Source: CAZUWH01 sp964624075 (GTDB taxonomy: Bacteria; Pseudomonadota; Alphaproteobacteria; Rhodospirillales; Rhodospirillaceae). Taken from it: DNA of 45,764 nt. The notes under the pieces were generated by a model. The model was not told the origin of the DNA. It saw only the letters and a program-made list of their open reading frames with translations, and searched no databases. Position 1 is the stretch's first letter, and every line of letters begins with the position of its first letter. Positions 26,253 through 35,575 of this stretch are shown here, one piece after another. Location: contig CAZUWH010000021.1 of the NCBI GenBank assembly GCA_964624075.1, positions 1 to 45,764 on the forward strand. The letters are read 5' to 3'. Both the position numbers and the translations under genes were made by a program.

Positions 26253-27617
26253 TTACTCTGCTGCCGTACGAGCCAGTTCGCCCGTGGGATGGACAACATG
26301 ACAGGTTGGAGTCGGCAAGTCTTTGGTACGGGGGACACGTGTACAGGCCTTGTGCGCTTCCTTCTGCGTCATCCCCATCAGACGGGCCCGATAAAGCGTG
26401 ACATTCTTGACCTTAGCGGTCACGATGACCGTGGAAGGTTTGTCCTTTACCGTTTTCAACCGTGCCATGAGCGCGGTAGCGCTTGCTTGTGCCTGATCGG
26501 CTTTGCGGAAGGAGCCGAGTTGAATGCCCCAGTCTCCGGAAGATGTCGCCGATGTTGTTTTCTGGGGTGCCGCCTTGGCCGCTGTCACCGTTTTCCTGGC
26601 CGCGCCCGGCTCGCTCCTCGGCGCAGTGGGCTTGCTGTCGGCCAGAGCTCTACGGCGGACCGGGGCATCGAGCTGGGCCTGACGGCCAGTGCCTCTGCCA
26701 GCCTCTGTCTGGGCCTTGCTAACATCCCCGGCTTTCCGTGTTGTCGCCTTCTGGGCGAGGGGCGGCACGCGTCCGGCCACCGCTATCGGCTTGCCTGCAA
26801 GACGCGCAAAAGCGCTGTCGAGCAGATCAACCATGTGCGCATCCCGCCAGCGTGCCGTGGCACCACCCAGCACGACACCAATCAGACGTTTGCCGTTCTG
26901 TCTTGCTGATGTGACCAGGTTGAAACCTGAGGCGGCAATGTAGCCAGTCTTGATGCCGTCTGCGCCCTCATAGCTGAGCAGAAGCCGGTTATGGGTGGGA
27001 ATGTTCATTTCCCCATACTGAAACCGGCGCGTGGAAAAATAATGATAATATCGGGAATGGTGCCGAATCAGAGCCCGTCCCAAAGTGGCCATGTCCCGCG
27101 CGGTGGTCACTTGTGCCTTGTTGGGCAACCCGGACGCATTGCGGAACACCGTATTGTGCATACCCAGCTGGTGGGCAGTGGCGGTCATCATCATCGCGAA
27201 TTCGGCCTCGCTGTTGCCCAAGGTTTCAGCCACCACACACGCCACGTCGTTGGCCGACTTGGTGACCAGAGCCAGAATGGTGTTCTCCACTGAGATGGTC
27301 GCCCCCGGTGGGAGATTCAGTTTCGAGGGCGACTGGGCGGCGGCGCGGGCGGAAACCTTCATGGGAGTCGCGAGCGTCAGATGGCCTTCCGCGAGGGCTT
27401 CAAACAGCATGTACAGGGTCATCATCTTGGTCAGGGACGCCGGATGGTTGATGGCGTCGGCACTATCGGCATGCAGGACCTGACCGCTGTCGGCTTCCAC
27501 GACGAACGACGCGTATCCCGCCTGTGCGGCATCTGGCCCTATCAGACTAAGTCCGGCTACCAGGATCAGGACATGGACATACGCCTTGTTGCAGTTCAAC
27601 CATTTGTGCCTGGCCAA
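26253..27617 (-). CDS. D-alanyl-D-alanine carboxypeptidase with SPOR domain
   Basis: 454 residues from TTG 27617, chosen because AAGGGAG lies 7 bases upstream and the signal peptide starts right there (VHVLILVAGLSLIG, cleavage after AQA). Peptidase S11 domain: SLTK at 61-64 (catalytic Ser-Lys), SAN at 121-123, KTG at 223-225, in DacA/DacC spacing. After a basic Ala/Lys-rich linker, a C-terminal SPOR domain (GDWGIQLGSFRKADQAQ, about 361-435) should bind denuded glycan at the division septum. Function: trimming pentapeptide side chains in the periplasm. The reading frame is open far upstream to 28010, but that part is basic and not family-like. Confidence 0.9.
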   Translation of the reverse strand: MARHKWLNCNKAYVHVLILVAGLSLIGPDAAQAGYASFVVEADSGQVLHADSADAINHPASLTKMMTLYMLFEALAEGHLTLATPMKVSARAAAQSPSKLNLPPGATISVENTILALVTKSANDVACVVAETLGNSEAEFAMMMTATAHQLGMHNTVFRNASGLPNKAQVTTARDMATLGRALIRHHSRYYHYFSTRRFQYGEMNIPTHNRLLLSYEGADGIKTGYIAASGFNLVTSARQNGKRLIGVVLGGATARWRDAHMVDLLDSAFARLAGKPIAVAGRVPPLAQKATTRKAGDVSKAQTEAGRGTGRQAQLDAPVRRRALADSKPTAPRSEPGAARKTVTAAKAAPQKTTSATSSGDWGIQLGSFRKADQAQASATALMARLKTVKDKPSTVIVTAKVKNVTLYRARLMGMTQKEAHKACTRVPRTKDLPTPTCHVVHPTGELARTAAE

Positions 27618-28128
27618 AAGCAGCTCCCTTTGCTGCGGCAGGATCCTGCCCGTGATCGGTCTCACCGCCAATATTTCCCATGGCGAAAAGGCCGTCAACC
27701 GTCTACACGGCTGCTGATGAAAGATTGAAACCGGCAGCGGATGACCGGTGTGGCCGTTCTCGTTGTTCCGGCCGGGTACTTCTTGTATCATGTGTTGTAT
27801 CATGCTTCCGTATCTCTTCCCGTCGGCCCTCGTTTGCGACCGGGGACGGGCCACTCCGGATGATTTGGGACTTGGCGGCCCGCGGCGAGCGCGGCACAAT
27901 GGAGAGGTGCGGGAGGTTCTTCTATTTGCATTTTTGGCATCTGGAGAAGGTGGCATGTCCGGCGCATCGACAGCGTCTTCTCCTCCGCGAGGGAAGGAGG
28001 GGCGGGGCAAACGGGCGCGGACTAGCGAAAATGCGGCTCCCTGCGTGAGCTTGGTCTTTTCGTGTTGGCCGGAACACCAATATAATCAATGGATCAGGGT
28101 GCTGGACTTAATCTTGCCGGTTGGGATC
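27618..28128. other. Divergent intergenic region dacC-like / clpS
   Basis: About 510 bases between divergent genes; it should contain both promoters. The best promoter-like match is at 28058-28086. Long open frames cross it on both strands but have no family-like residues. A direct repeat TTGTATCATG occurs at about 27783-27803. Confidence 0.4.
28058..28086 (+). promoter_or_regulatory. Candidate sigma-70 promoter for clpS-clpA
   Basis: A perfect TATAAT -10 box at 28081-28086 with a weak -35 (TTTCGT, 28058-28063) at 17-base spacing. The clpS ATG is 43 bases downstream of the -10 box. The -10 match is strong; the -35 is poor. Confidence 0.4.
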
Positions 28129-28449
28129 ATGAGTGACAATAACAACGACGAGGACACCAATACTAGCGTCGCCATCAAGAACCGGCCCAAGAGCAGAAAG
28201 CCGGCAATGTACAAGGTGCTGATGCTCAACGATGATTATACGCCAATGGAGTTCGTCGTGCACGTGCTGGAACACATCTTCAACAAGACCCATGAAGAAG
28301 CGACACGCATCATGCTCAACGTACACCAACGGGGGGTTGGCGTCTGTGGCGTGTTCACTTACGAAGTAGCTGAAACCAAGGTGCAGCAAGTCATGGCCAT
28401 GGCCCGCCAGAATCAGCACCCGTTGCAATGCACGATCGAGAAGGAATAG
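28129..28449 (+). CDS. clpS: ATP-dependent Clp protease adaptor ClpS
   Basis: 106 residues from ATG 28129. ClpS binds proteins with destabilising N-terminal residues and delivers them to ClpA. Family marks: YKVLMLNDDYTPMEFVVHVLEHIF (residues 27-50; Asn-Asp of the N-degron pocket), MLNVHQRGVGVCGVFTYEVAETKV. The acidic, disordered N-terminus is normal. The stop is TAG, and clpA begins 6 bases later in the same frame, so stop readthrough would fuse the two proteins. It is co-transcribed with clpA. Confidence 0.97.
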   Translation: MSDNNNDEDTNTSVAIKNRPKSRKPAMYKVLMLNDDYTPMEFVVHVLEHIFNKTHEEATRIMLNVHQRGVGVCGVFTYEVAETKVQQVMAMARQNQHPLQCTIEKE

Positions 28450-28455
28450 CCATCG

Positions 28456-30795
28456 ATGCTGTCGCGCAATCTAGAGCAAAGCCTTCATCATGCCCTCACC
28501 CTTGCCTCCGAACGTTGGCACGAGTACGCGACTCTGGAGCACCTTCTTCTGTCCCTGGCAGATGACCGGGATGCAGCCGAGGTGCTGCGTGCCTGTAACG
28601 TCGATGTTGATCGATTGCGGCGTGATTTGACCGAATTCCTTGACACCGAACTGACGTCATTGGTGACAGGACGGGCCGTTGACCCCAAGCCAACGGCGAG
28701 TTTCCAGCGGGTGGTTCAGCGGGCGGCCATTCATGTCCAGTCGTCGGGATACGAAGAGGTCACCGGTGCCAACGTGCTGGTGGCCCTGTTTCCGGAGCGG
28801 GAGTCTCATGCGGTCTACTTTCTGCAACTCCAGGATATGACTCGGCTTGATGCGATCAACTATCTCTCCCATGGCATCGCTAAGATGCCACAGCGGGGCG
28901 AACAGCGCGCGGCGCACGGAGCCAGCGAAGAAGCCCATGAGGAAAACGTGGTGAAAAAGGGACAGGACGCCCTGAACGCCTATTGCATCAACCTCAACCG
29001 CAAGGCCCAGGAAGGCAGGATCGACCCGTTGATCGGGCGGGAAGCCGAAATCGAACGTACCATACAGATTCTCTGCCGCCGGACCAAGAACAATCCGCTG
29101 TACGTGGGCGATCCCGGTGTCGGCAAAACCGCTCTCGCCGAAGGCCTGGCCCGCCGCATCGTGTGCGGGGAGGTTCCAGATGTTCTGGCCGTGGCAACCA
29201 TTTTCGCCCTTGACATGGGGGCGTTGCTGGCCGGCACCCGCTACCGCGGGGACTTCGAGGAAAGACTGAAAAATATCGTGTCGGAACTGAAAAACTACCC
29301 CGAAGCGATCCTGTTCATCGACGAAATCCATACCGTGATCGGTGCCGGAGCCACCTCAGGCGGGTCGATGGACGCGTCCAACCTGCTGAAGCCGGCGTTG
29401 GCTTCCGGATCCTTGCGGTGCATCGGCTCGACCACCTACAAGGAATTCCGCAACTATTTCGAAAAGGACCGCGCCCTGGTCCGTCGCTTCCAGAAGATTG
29501 ACGTCAATGAACCGTCGGTCGAGGATTCAATCGGGATTCTGAAGGGACTCAAGTCCTACTATGAAGCCCACCACCGCGTGTGCTATACGTCCGAGGCTAT
29601 CCGGGCGGCGGTGGAGCTGGCGGTCAAATATATTCACGACCGGAAACTGCCCGACAAGGCTCTCGATGTGATCGACGAGGTCGGTGCCTCGCGCATGCTT
29701 CTACCGGAAAATCGCCGCCGCAAGACGGTGACAGTGCGGGACGTCGAGGAAATCGTCGCCAAGATCGCTCGCATTCCGCCCAAGAGCGTATCACGTGACG
29801 ATACAGAACGCCTCAGGACCCTGGATCAGGATCTGAAACGCGTGGTGTTTGGTCAGGAGGCAGCCATCGATGCCCTTGCCGGTGCCATCAAACTGGCGCG
29901 CGCAGGCTTGCGCGAGCCGGAAAAGCCCATCGGCAATTACCTGTTCTCGGGGCCAACCGGTGTGGGCAAAACGGAGGTGGCACGGCAGCTTGCCAAGGCC
30001 CTGGGTATTGAGCTGATTCGTTTCGACATGTCTGAATACATGGAGCGCCATTCCGTTTCCCGGCTGATTGGTGCACCGCCTGGTTACGTCGGTTTCGACC
30101 AGGGAGGATTGTTGACCGATGCCGTCGATCAGCATCCGCATTGTGTGCTCCTGCTGGATGAGATCGAAAAAGCGCATCCGGATCTGTTCAATATTTTATT
30201 GCAGATAATGGATCACGGCAACCTGACCGACCACAACGGCAAGAGTGTCGGTTTTCGTAACGTGATTCTGATCATGACCACCAATGCGGGGGCCGCTGAT
30301 TTGGCGCGGCCTGCGATCGGTTTCGCGCGCGAGATTCGGATGGGCGACGGCCAGGAAGCGATTGAACGCACCTTTTCGCCAGAATTCAGGAACCGGCTGG
30401 ATGCCATCATCGGCTTCCGTAACCTGTCGCCTGAAGTCATGAATCAGGTGGTGGACAAATTCATTCTCCAGCTCGAAGCGCAGCTCTCAACCCACAATGT
30501 CACGATCGAACTGACACAGGAATCACGCCAGTGGTTGAGCATGAAGGGCTGTGATCTCCTTATGGGTGCACGTTCCCTGGGGCGTATCATCCAGGAACAT
30601 GTCAAGAAGCCTCTTGCCGAAGAGCTGCTGTTCGGTTGCTTGAGCAACGGGGGAATTGTCCGGATACGCATGGAGAACAACCGGCTTGTCTTCGATTGCA
30701 TGGAGGATGTCGCTGCCAAGTCCCGGAGCATGATGGAGGAAGGGCATAATCCCGAAGAGGATCTCGTCGAACCGGAGATGATCAGCGAGGAATGA
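28456..30795 (+). CDS. clpA: ATP-dependent Clp protease ATP-binding subunit ClpA
   Basis: 779 residues, the usual ClpA length. AAA+ unfoldase that works with ClpP and adaptor ClpS. The N-domain repeats (residues 1-150) include LEHLLLSLADD. Nucleotide-binding domain 1 has Walker A GDPGVGKT (about 218) and Walker B ILFIDEIH with GAGATSGGSMDASNLLKPAL. Domain 2 has Walker A GPTGVGKT (about 499), VLLLDEIEKAHPD, and sensor FSPEFRNRLDAIIGF. An IGF/LGF-like loop for ClpP contact is expected in IGFAREI near 617. The C-terminal tail is acidic. The frame is intact and it is an operon partner of clpS. Confidence 0.97.
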   Translation: MLSRNLEQSLHHALTLASERWHEYATLEHLLLSLADDRDAAEVLRACNVDVDRLRRDLTEFLDTELTSLVTGRAVDPKPTASFQRVVQRAAIHVQSSGYEEVTGANVLVALFPERESHAVYFLQLQDMTRLDAINYLSHGIAKMPQRGEQRAAHGASEEAHEENVVKKGQDALNAYCINLNRKAQEGRIDPLIGREAEIERTIQILCRRTKNNPLYVGDPGVGKTALAEGLARRIVCGEVPDVLAVATIFALDMGALLAGTRYRGDFEERLKNIVSELKNYPEAILFIDEIHTVIGAGATSGGSMDASNLLKPALASGSLRCIGSTTYKEFRNYFEKDRALVRRFQKIDVNEPSVEDSIGILKGLKSYYEAHHRVCYTSEAIRAAVELAVKYIHDRKLPDKALDVIDEVGASRMLLPENRRRKTVTVRDVEEIVAKIARIPPKSVSRDDTERLRTLDQDLKRVVFGQEAAIDALAGAIKLARAGLREPEKPIGNYLFSGPTGVGKTEVARQLAKALGIELIRFDMSEYMERHSVSRLIGAPPGYVGFDQGGLLTDAVDQHPHCVLLLDEIEKAHPDLFNILLQIMDHGNLTDHNGKSVGFRNVILIMTTNAGAADLARPAIGFAREIRMGDGQEAIERTFSPEFRNRLDAIIGFRNLSPEVMNQVVDKFILQLEAQLSTHNVTIELTQESRQWLSMKGCDLLMGARSLGRIIQEHVKKPLAEELLFGCLSNGGIVRIRMENNRLVFDCMEDVAAKSRSMMEEGHNPEEDLVEPEMISEE

Positions 30796-31173
30796 TACCG
30801 GCGCGCCGATAAGCCGGCCTGCCGGTCAGCATAACCGGCGCATCCAGTCAGGACGGTCGCCGCCAAGGTCGTGCGAGGAGGGTCTCGGCCGGTTACGACC
30901 AAAGCGCAGAGGGGATAGGGCGTACCAGACAGAAAGCCAGGGCAGAAGGGTTCCCTGCCTTCCGGCCAGAGGCCTTTTCTGGATGCTTCCCGAGCCTGGG
31001 ATTCAGGAACACACCCGCAGGTAAGGTCGCTGGTGTGGCCACGAGCGCTGGAGACGTCCAGGAGAGCCTCTTCCTCCAGGGGGGGAGAGCGGGAGAAGGG
31101 AGGCTATCCGGATGGCGAGGGGGAAGGGGCTTCGCAAAGCCATTTTGACATGAAGGAATATGGGGGAAAATGC
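30796..31173. other. Intergenic region clpA / badI remnant
   Basis: About 380 bases with no gene. GC-rich inverted words (GCCGGCCTGCCGGTC near 30815) follow the clpA stop but no T-run, so no clear terminator. Confidence 0.4.
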
Positions 31174-31965
31174 ATGGAAAAGCAAGAGGATCTCCTCTAT
31201 GAAGTCACAGAGGGGTGGCGCGCATAACGATCAATCGGCCGGAAAAATACAACGCCTTCTGCAACCGCACAATCGAGGAACTCATTCACGCCCTTCTGAC
31301 GGCCAGCTGGAATCGGGACATCGGCATGATTGTCTTGAGCGGGGTCGGAGAAAAGGCATTCTGTACCGATGGGGATCAGCCCCTCCACGATGGCGCCGCT
31401 ATGATGGACGGGGCACCATCGGCATTCCGCTGGAAGAACTGCACAGTGTGATCCGCGACGTTCCAAAATCAGTGATTGCCCGTGTTCAAGGCTATGCCAT
31501 TGGCGGCGTGAATGTACTGGCGCTTCTGTGCGACCTGACGATCGCCTCCGAACGGGCAGTTTTCGGCCAGGTGGGATCCCCCCAGGGTCGGATCGGTGGA
31601 TCCGGGATGGGGGGGCCGCTTTTCTGGCCCGGACGGTCGGCGAGAAGAAGGCCCGGGAAATATGGTATCTCTGTCGGCGCTATTCGGCGGCAGAGGCTCT
31701 GGCAATGGGGTTGTGCAACGTCGTTGTGCCCCATGATCAGCTCGATGCGGAAATCAACCTCTGGTGCGCCGAGATCCTTGACAAGAGTCCGATGGCCATT
31801 ACCATTGCCAAGCGTTCATTCAGTGCCAACTCGGAGCATACCTGTGGAATCGGTGCCCTTGGTCTGCAGACCGTTTCCCTGTATTACCGGGCCGCTGAAT
31901 CCCGGGCATGGGTGTAGGCATTCCTTGAAAAACGCCTGCTCTCCTTTCTCAACCGGGGAAAATGA
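31174..31965 (+). pseudogene. badI: 2-ketocyclohexanecarboxyl-CoA hydrolase-like (BadI/MenB family), decayed
   Basis: ATG 31174 (GGGGGAA upstream) begins MEKQEDLLYEVTEG, then loses one G in a GGGG run. The rest reads in other frames: ITINRPEKYNAF, KAFCTDGDQPLHDGA, YDGRGTIGIPLEELHSVIRDVPKSVIARVQGYAIGG, LCDLTIASERAVFGQVG, LARTVGEKKAREIWYLCRRYSAAEALAMGL, VVPHDQLDAEI and SPMAITIAKRSF. It reaches a TAG (31915) before the last 16 codons. The 'CTGGDQ..HDG.YDGRGT' and 'YAIGG.NVL' words are specific to BadI, a crotonase-fold ring-opening enzyme of anaerobic cyclohexanecarboxylate/benzoate degradation, close to MenB. Three or more frameshifts plus a stop kill it. No other bad/ali gene is nearby. Confidence 0.82.
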
Positions 31966-31969
31966 TCCT

Positions 31970-34588
31970 TCACCTCCATGCCGACGTCGACGCGGAAACC
32001 GGTGCCAGCGCAGTGGAAGTCGGCTGACGCTGGGTCAGGGCCATGAATCTGCTGCTTCGGCTGCTTTCGATACTGTGCATCACGGTTGCTGAAAGGAAGG
32101 GAACTGCCTGGATCAGCAGGGTCAGGGCAAACAGATTCAGGTTGAGCTCCTGATCGACATTCATGAACCTGACCAGCCCGGCCGATGCCAGCAACAACAG
32201 ACCGATGCAGATTTCCACCCGGATGGCTGCATTTTTCGTGCGGGTGTCCTTCCCGCTGTTGCCACCCTTTTCGGTGCGCCGGAACGGCAGGCTGTCCTTG
32301 ACGAAACCGTCATAAACCGCCTTTGCAACCGTGAGCTGAAGGCTCATGGCTGCAATCGCAGCCCCGAGCGTGTCGAGGAGACTCGCCTTGACCCGGACAC
32401 GATACAGCAGAATATTGTGCAGAACATTGATCACAAAGGCGGCCACCAGCGGTGCGGTCAGGACAGGCGGGATGGCCAGGCCAACGAACAGCACTACCGG
32501 AACCCATGCGAGGCTGAGAAAGGCCATCAGGGTGCCCACGGCATCCGACAGCCAGTAGAACCAGCCGGTTAGATAGTGAAGCTTCTGGGGCCGGTTCAAG
32601 GTCCCGACCGCCGGCAGCATGTGCAAGCGATGTTTCCGGAAGATCTGTACGGCACCATAGGCCCAGCGGTGCCGCTGGGTCTTGAAGGCCATATAGGTGT
32701 CAGGCAAAATCCCCCAGCCATAGCGCGTGTTGGTGTAATGAGCGGTATAACCGGCCTCGAACAGACGTAGACCAAGCTCGCTGTCCTCGACGATGGTATC
32801 GGTCATCCAGCCTCCCACCTGTTCGAAGGCCGTGCGGCGGAGCAACAGCATGGTGCCATGGGCGATGATGGCGTTGTCTTCATTGCGTTGGACCATGCCG
32901 ATGTCAAAGAAACCGTCATATTCCCACTTCATCATGCGCTTGAGCAGGTTCTCACGACCATCGCGATGATCCTGCGGCGCCTGGATGAAGCCCACCTGCG
33001 GGTCGGCAAAATGCGGCACGAGATCTTTCAGCCAGTCACGATGCACCACATAGTCGGCATCGATCACGGCGATGATTTCGGCATCGGCGGCCATGAAAGG
33101 CAGGGCTGCATTCATGGCTCCGGCCTTGAAGCCGGCCACCCGGGGCAGGAAGACGAACTTGAACCGCTCGCCCAGCCGCTTACAGTGCATCTCGATCGGT
33201 TTCCAGTACTCTTCTTCAGGGGTGTTGTTGAGGATGACCAGCACTTCGAAGGAAGGATAGTCCAGGGCCGCCACGGCATCGAGCGCTGCCTTCAGCATTG
33301 CCGGTGGCTCGCGGTAGGCCGGAATGTGCACCGACACCTTGGGCAGCCGGGCCATGGGAGGGCGCCCCCCGAACGGTGTGAGCAGGCGGCGTGGCCGCAC
33401 GCCCAGAAGAACTTCAGCCAGCTCGTGCACCTTGGCAAGACTAATCAACACGAGCGGCAGCAGCAGGAAACTCCCCAGCCCCCACATGATCCAGATACCC
33501 CAGTTCATGTAGTTGAGGAAAGGATAGGCGCCTGCCATCACCAGCCCCACACCCAGGGCATTGGCGGCGGTGGCATAAGCGAATGCATGACCGAAAGTAG
33601 CACGGCGACGGCGGAGACCAGCTATTGTCAACGCGAAGCCAACGACCAGGGAGGCCACAGCGAGGAGACGATTGGTGCGATTCTCGACCACCCCGGTCAA
33701 GGGGAACTTGATTTGACGGTCGGCATTGAATATCCCCCAGTAGGGACCGACCCCGTGGTTCTCGGAATTCTTCCAGGGTTGGTCGAACGCCTCGACCACA
33801 TTGTATTCGATTCCCCGCCGGTGCGCCTCGGCCAGGAATTGACGGATTACCTGTCCCTGGAGAACGGGGTCGGCCTTGGCCTTGAACTTGTTAGCTCCGT
33901 TGCTGGGCCAGCCAAACTCGGCCACCACGATCCGTTTGCCGGGATAAGTCCGGCGAAGTTCGTCAAGCTGGGTGAGGGCGTAGGAGACAGCCTGTTCGGC
34001 GGGCACGCCTTCCCAGTAAGGAAGGATGTGAACGGCGATGAAGTCCACAGCATTGACAAGCCGCGGGTTCTTGAGCCACTCGCTCCAGATTTCACCCGTG
34101 GAGACCGGCACCTTCACGCGTTTCCTGACGTGGCGGATCATGGCAACGATCTCGTCCTCCGTCTTGTCACCACGATAGAGCATTTCATTGCCGACCAGGA
34201 CTGCCCGGACATTGCGATGGGTACGGGCAAGTTCAATGGCTGCCTCGATCTCGCGCCGGCTATGTTCCCCGTTCGTATCCACCCATGCCCCGATCGATAC
34301 GGCCAGGCCATGCCTATGGGCAAGCATAGGGACAAGCTCCGGCCCTCCCGTGGTGGTGTAGGTCCGCACTGCCCTGGTATAGGGAGCAATACGCGCCAGA
34401 TCGTGGTCAATCTGTTCAGCCGTTGGGACGTCGCCGTTGGCAGGGTCCTGGTCTTTGGCATAGGGCGCTAAGGAGAGGGACTGGAAGGTCGTCTCGTTTT
34501 CCGGGGGGGCCGTAACGCGATGGGTGAAGAACCACGCCGACGCATGCAAAGCGGCCGCGATCAGGGCTGCGACGACGACGGTTCTCAT
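31970..34588 (-). CDS. GH17-GT2 fusion, beta-glucan synthase-like
   Basis: 872 residues; GGAGAGGAAG precedes ATG 34588. N-terminal membrane helix, then a periplasmic GH17-like domain (about 30-300) with AVLVGNEMLYRG (acid/base Asn-Glu) and RIVVAEFGWPSNG (nucleophile Glu). Two membrane helices precede a cytosolic GT2 processive glycosyltransferase (about 410-660): SVHIPAYREPPAML, VIDADYVVHRDWL, TIVEDSELGLRL, and Q..RW in QRHRWAYG. More membrane helices close the protein. The architecture matches NdvB/NdvC-type beta-(1,3)(1,6)-glucan synthases in which the GH17 part remodels the nascent chain. The product, a periplasmic or exported glucan, is inferred. The frame is fully intact, which is notable next to decayed badI. 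Confidence 0.9.
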   Translation of the reverse strand: MRTVVVAALIAAALHASAWFFTHRVTAPPENETTFQSLSLAPYAKDQDPANGDVPTAEQIDHDLARIAPYTRAVRTYTTTGGPELVPMLAHRHGLAVSIGAWVDTNGEHSRREIEAAIELARTHRNVRAVLVGNEMLYRGDKTEDEIVAMIRHVRKRVKVPVSTGEIWSEWLKNPRLVNAVDFIAVHILPYWEGVPAEQAVSYALTQLDELRRTYPGKRIVVAEFGWPSNGANKFKAKADPVLQGQVIRQFLAEAHRRGIEYNVVEAFDQPWKNSENHGVGPYWGIFNADRQIKFPLTGVVENRTNRLLAVASLVVGFALTIAGLRRRRATFGHAFAYATAANALGVGLVMAGAYPFLNYMNWGIWIMWGLGSFLLLPLVLISLAKVHELAEVLLGVRPRRLLTPFGGRPPMARLPKVSVHIPAYREPPAMLKAALDAVAALDYPSFEVLVILNNTPEEEYWKPIEMHCKRLGERFKFVFLPRVAGFKAGAMNAALPFMAADAEIIAVIDADYVVHRDWLKDLVPHFADPQVGFIQAPQDHRDGRENLLKRMMKWEYDGFFDIGMVQRNEDNAIIAHGTMLLLRRTAFEQVGGWMTDTIVEDSELGLRLFEAGYTAHYTNTRYGWGILPDTYMAFKTQRHRWAYGAVQIFRKHRLHMLPAVGTLNRPQKLHYLTGWFYWLSDAVGTLMAFLSLAWVPVVLFVGLAIPPVLTAPLVAAFVINVLHNILLYRVRVKASLLDTLGAAIAAMSLQLTVAKAVYDGFVKDSLPFRRTEKGGNSGKDTRTKNAAIRVEICIGLLLLASAGLVRFMNVDQELNLNLFALTLLIQAVPFLSATVMHSIESSRSSRFMALTQRQPTSTALAPVSASTSAWR

Positions 34589-34619
34589 GGATGCTTCCTC
34601 TCCTTCTTAAATTCTCAAA

Positions 34620-34647
34620 CCTTGCGGGTAATACCTTGCGGGTAATA
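34620..34647. repeat. 14-base tandem duplication
   Basis: CCTTGCGGGTAATA occurs twice head-to-tail just upstream of the glucan synthase gene. It is a simple local duplication in its 5' region. Confidence 0.8.
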
Positions 34648-34738
34648 CGGTGACGGGGGGATAGGTCTCAATTTTGGCATAATAAAGGCGCCGTACAGCC
34701 AGGCTCGTGTGGTTGCAGGAACTTTTTGCGCTGTCGTC

Positions 34739-35251
34739 TCAGGAACGTTGCCAGCTGTGTTCGGAAGGGGAGGGAGCATCGTTGCGTCTCGGAGGCAGGG
34801 GTGGAAAAAGGCGGGTATAGGGATCCGTCCAACAACGGTCGATCCGCCCCTCAATGGCCTCCCGGTCCGATTCGGAGGCGACCACGCACCCGAAAGCCTT
34901 GCCAAGATGGGGCATTGGGCAACCAAAGATTGTATAGAAGCGGTCAAAGGTTTGCGCCGTATCAACGTCTTCCCGTTTTAACAGGCTGACGATCCGCTTG
35001 CCAAGCCAGACACATTCAGCTTCGAAAGGCGAAATGACGCTTTCTGCCGGATCCGGTTTCTTGGGCAGCGACTGTTTGCGTCGCGCGCCTGCATTCGAAT
35101 CGGCAGCGGCGGCCACAACCGCGTCCATTTCCACCGCACATGCGACATTCCGCGCGGCCGCAAAGCCGGTTGCCATGGCAAGACCAAACCCCAGTGCTGC
35201 TGCCCAACGCGCCACCCTCCGGGGCGCGGCAAGCGGAACTTCTGTTTTCAT
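34739..35251 (-). CDS. Secreted protein next to glucan synthase (NdvD-like?)
   Basis: 170 residues with an N-terminal signal peptide (ARWAAALGFGLAMATGFAAA). The mature part has an Ala-rich linker, a Lys/Pro patch and a conserved-looking domain: FEAECVWLGKRIVSLLKREDVDTAQTFDRFYTIFGCPMPHLGKAFGCVV, with four Cys (ECVW, FGCP, GCVV, DRCW) that may pair in the periplasm. It lies just upstream of the GH17-GT2 gene on the same strand. Short proteins of this type near such glucan synthases are sometimes labelled beta-1,3/1,6-glucan biosynthesis proteins (NdvD). That link is from memory and position, not from a search. Confidence 0.6.
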   Translation of the reverse strand: MKTEVPLAAPRRVARWAAALGFGLAMATGFAAARNVACAVEMDAVVAAAADSNAGARRKQSLPKKPDPAESVISPFEAECVWLGKRIVSLLKREDVDTAQTFDRFYTIFGCPMPHLGKAFGCVVASESDREAIEGRIDRCWTDPYTRLFPPLPPRRNDAPSPSEHSWQRS

Positions 35252-35575
35252 GTCATCATCTCTAGGGCCAAGGAGAACAGGCGCTTATTTACTCTATCGC
35301 GCCTGCACACACAACAGCCACATGGAGAGCCGTTTGCGGGGGCCCACCGGATGAAAGAGAAGTCTTCTGTTTCAGGACAAAGACAATGATCTCGAAAAAG
35401 GATGAGGGAATTTCATCCTATCAATGCTGCTGGAACAGAAGACATGCCACGCAACACCCCCATCCCCGGCTTTGTGCAGTGTAGCACCCATGCCGGTCGT
35501 GCCCCGTCACGGCCCTCCCTCCTGCCCCGTATGCACATCGGTCCATCCCGGCGACGCGTGCATACGGGCCATCTC
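35252..35575. other. Intergenic region before erpA stop
   Basis: About 320 bases between the secreted protein start and the erpA stop, both on the minus strand. Presumably promoter and terminator; nothing clear is seen. Confidence 0.35.

Noticed and set aside
27618..28010. N-terminal 130 residues of the DD-carboxypeptidase frame, and a long clpS extension on the other strand
   Set aside because: Both are open frames across the shared upstream region with basic, non-family sequence. Ribosome sites and the signal peptide place the starts at 27617 and 28129.
32858..34471. 537-residue plus-strand open frame
   Set aside because: It lies antisense to the well-supported GH17-GT2 gene and has no family features; typical shadow frame in high-GC DNA.
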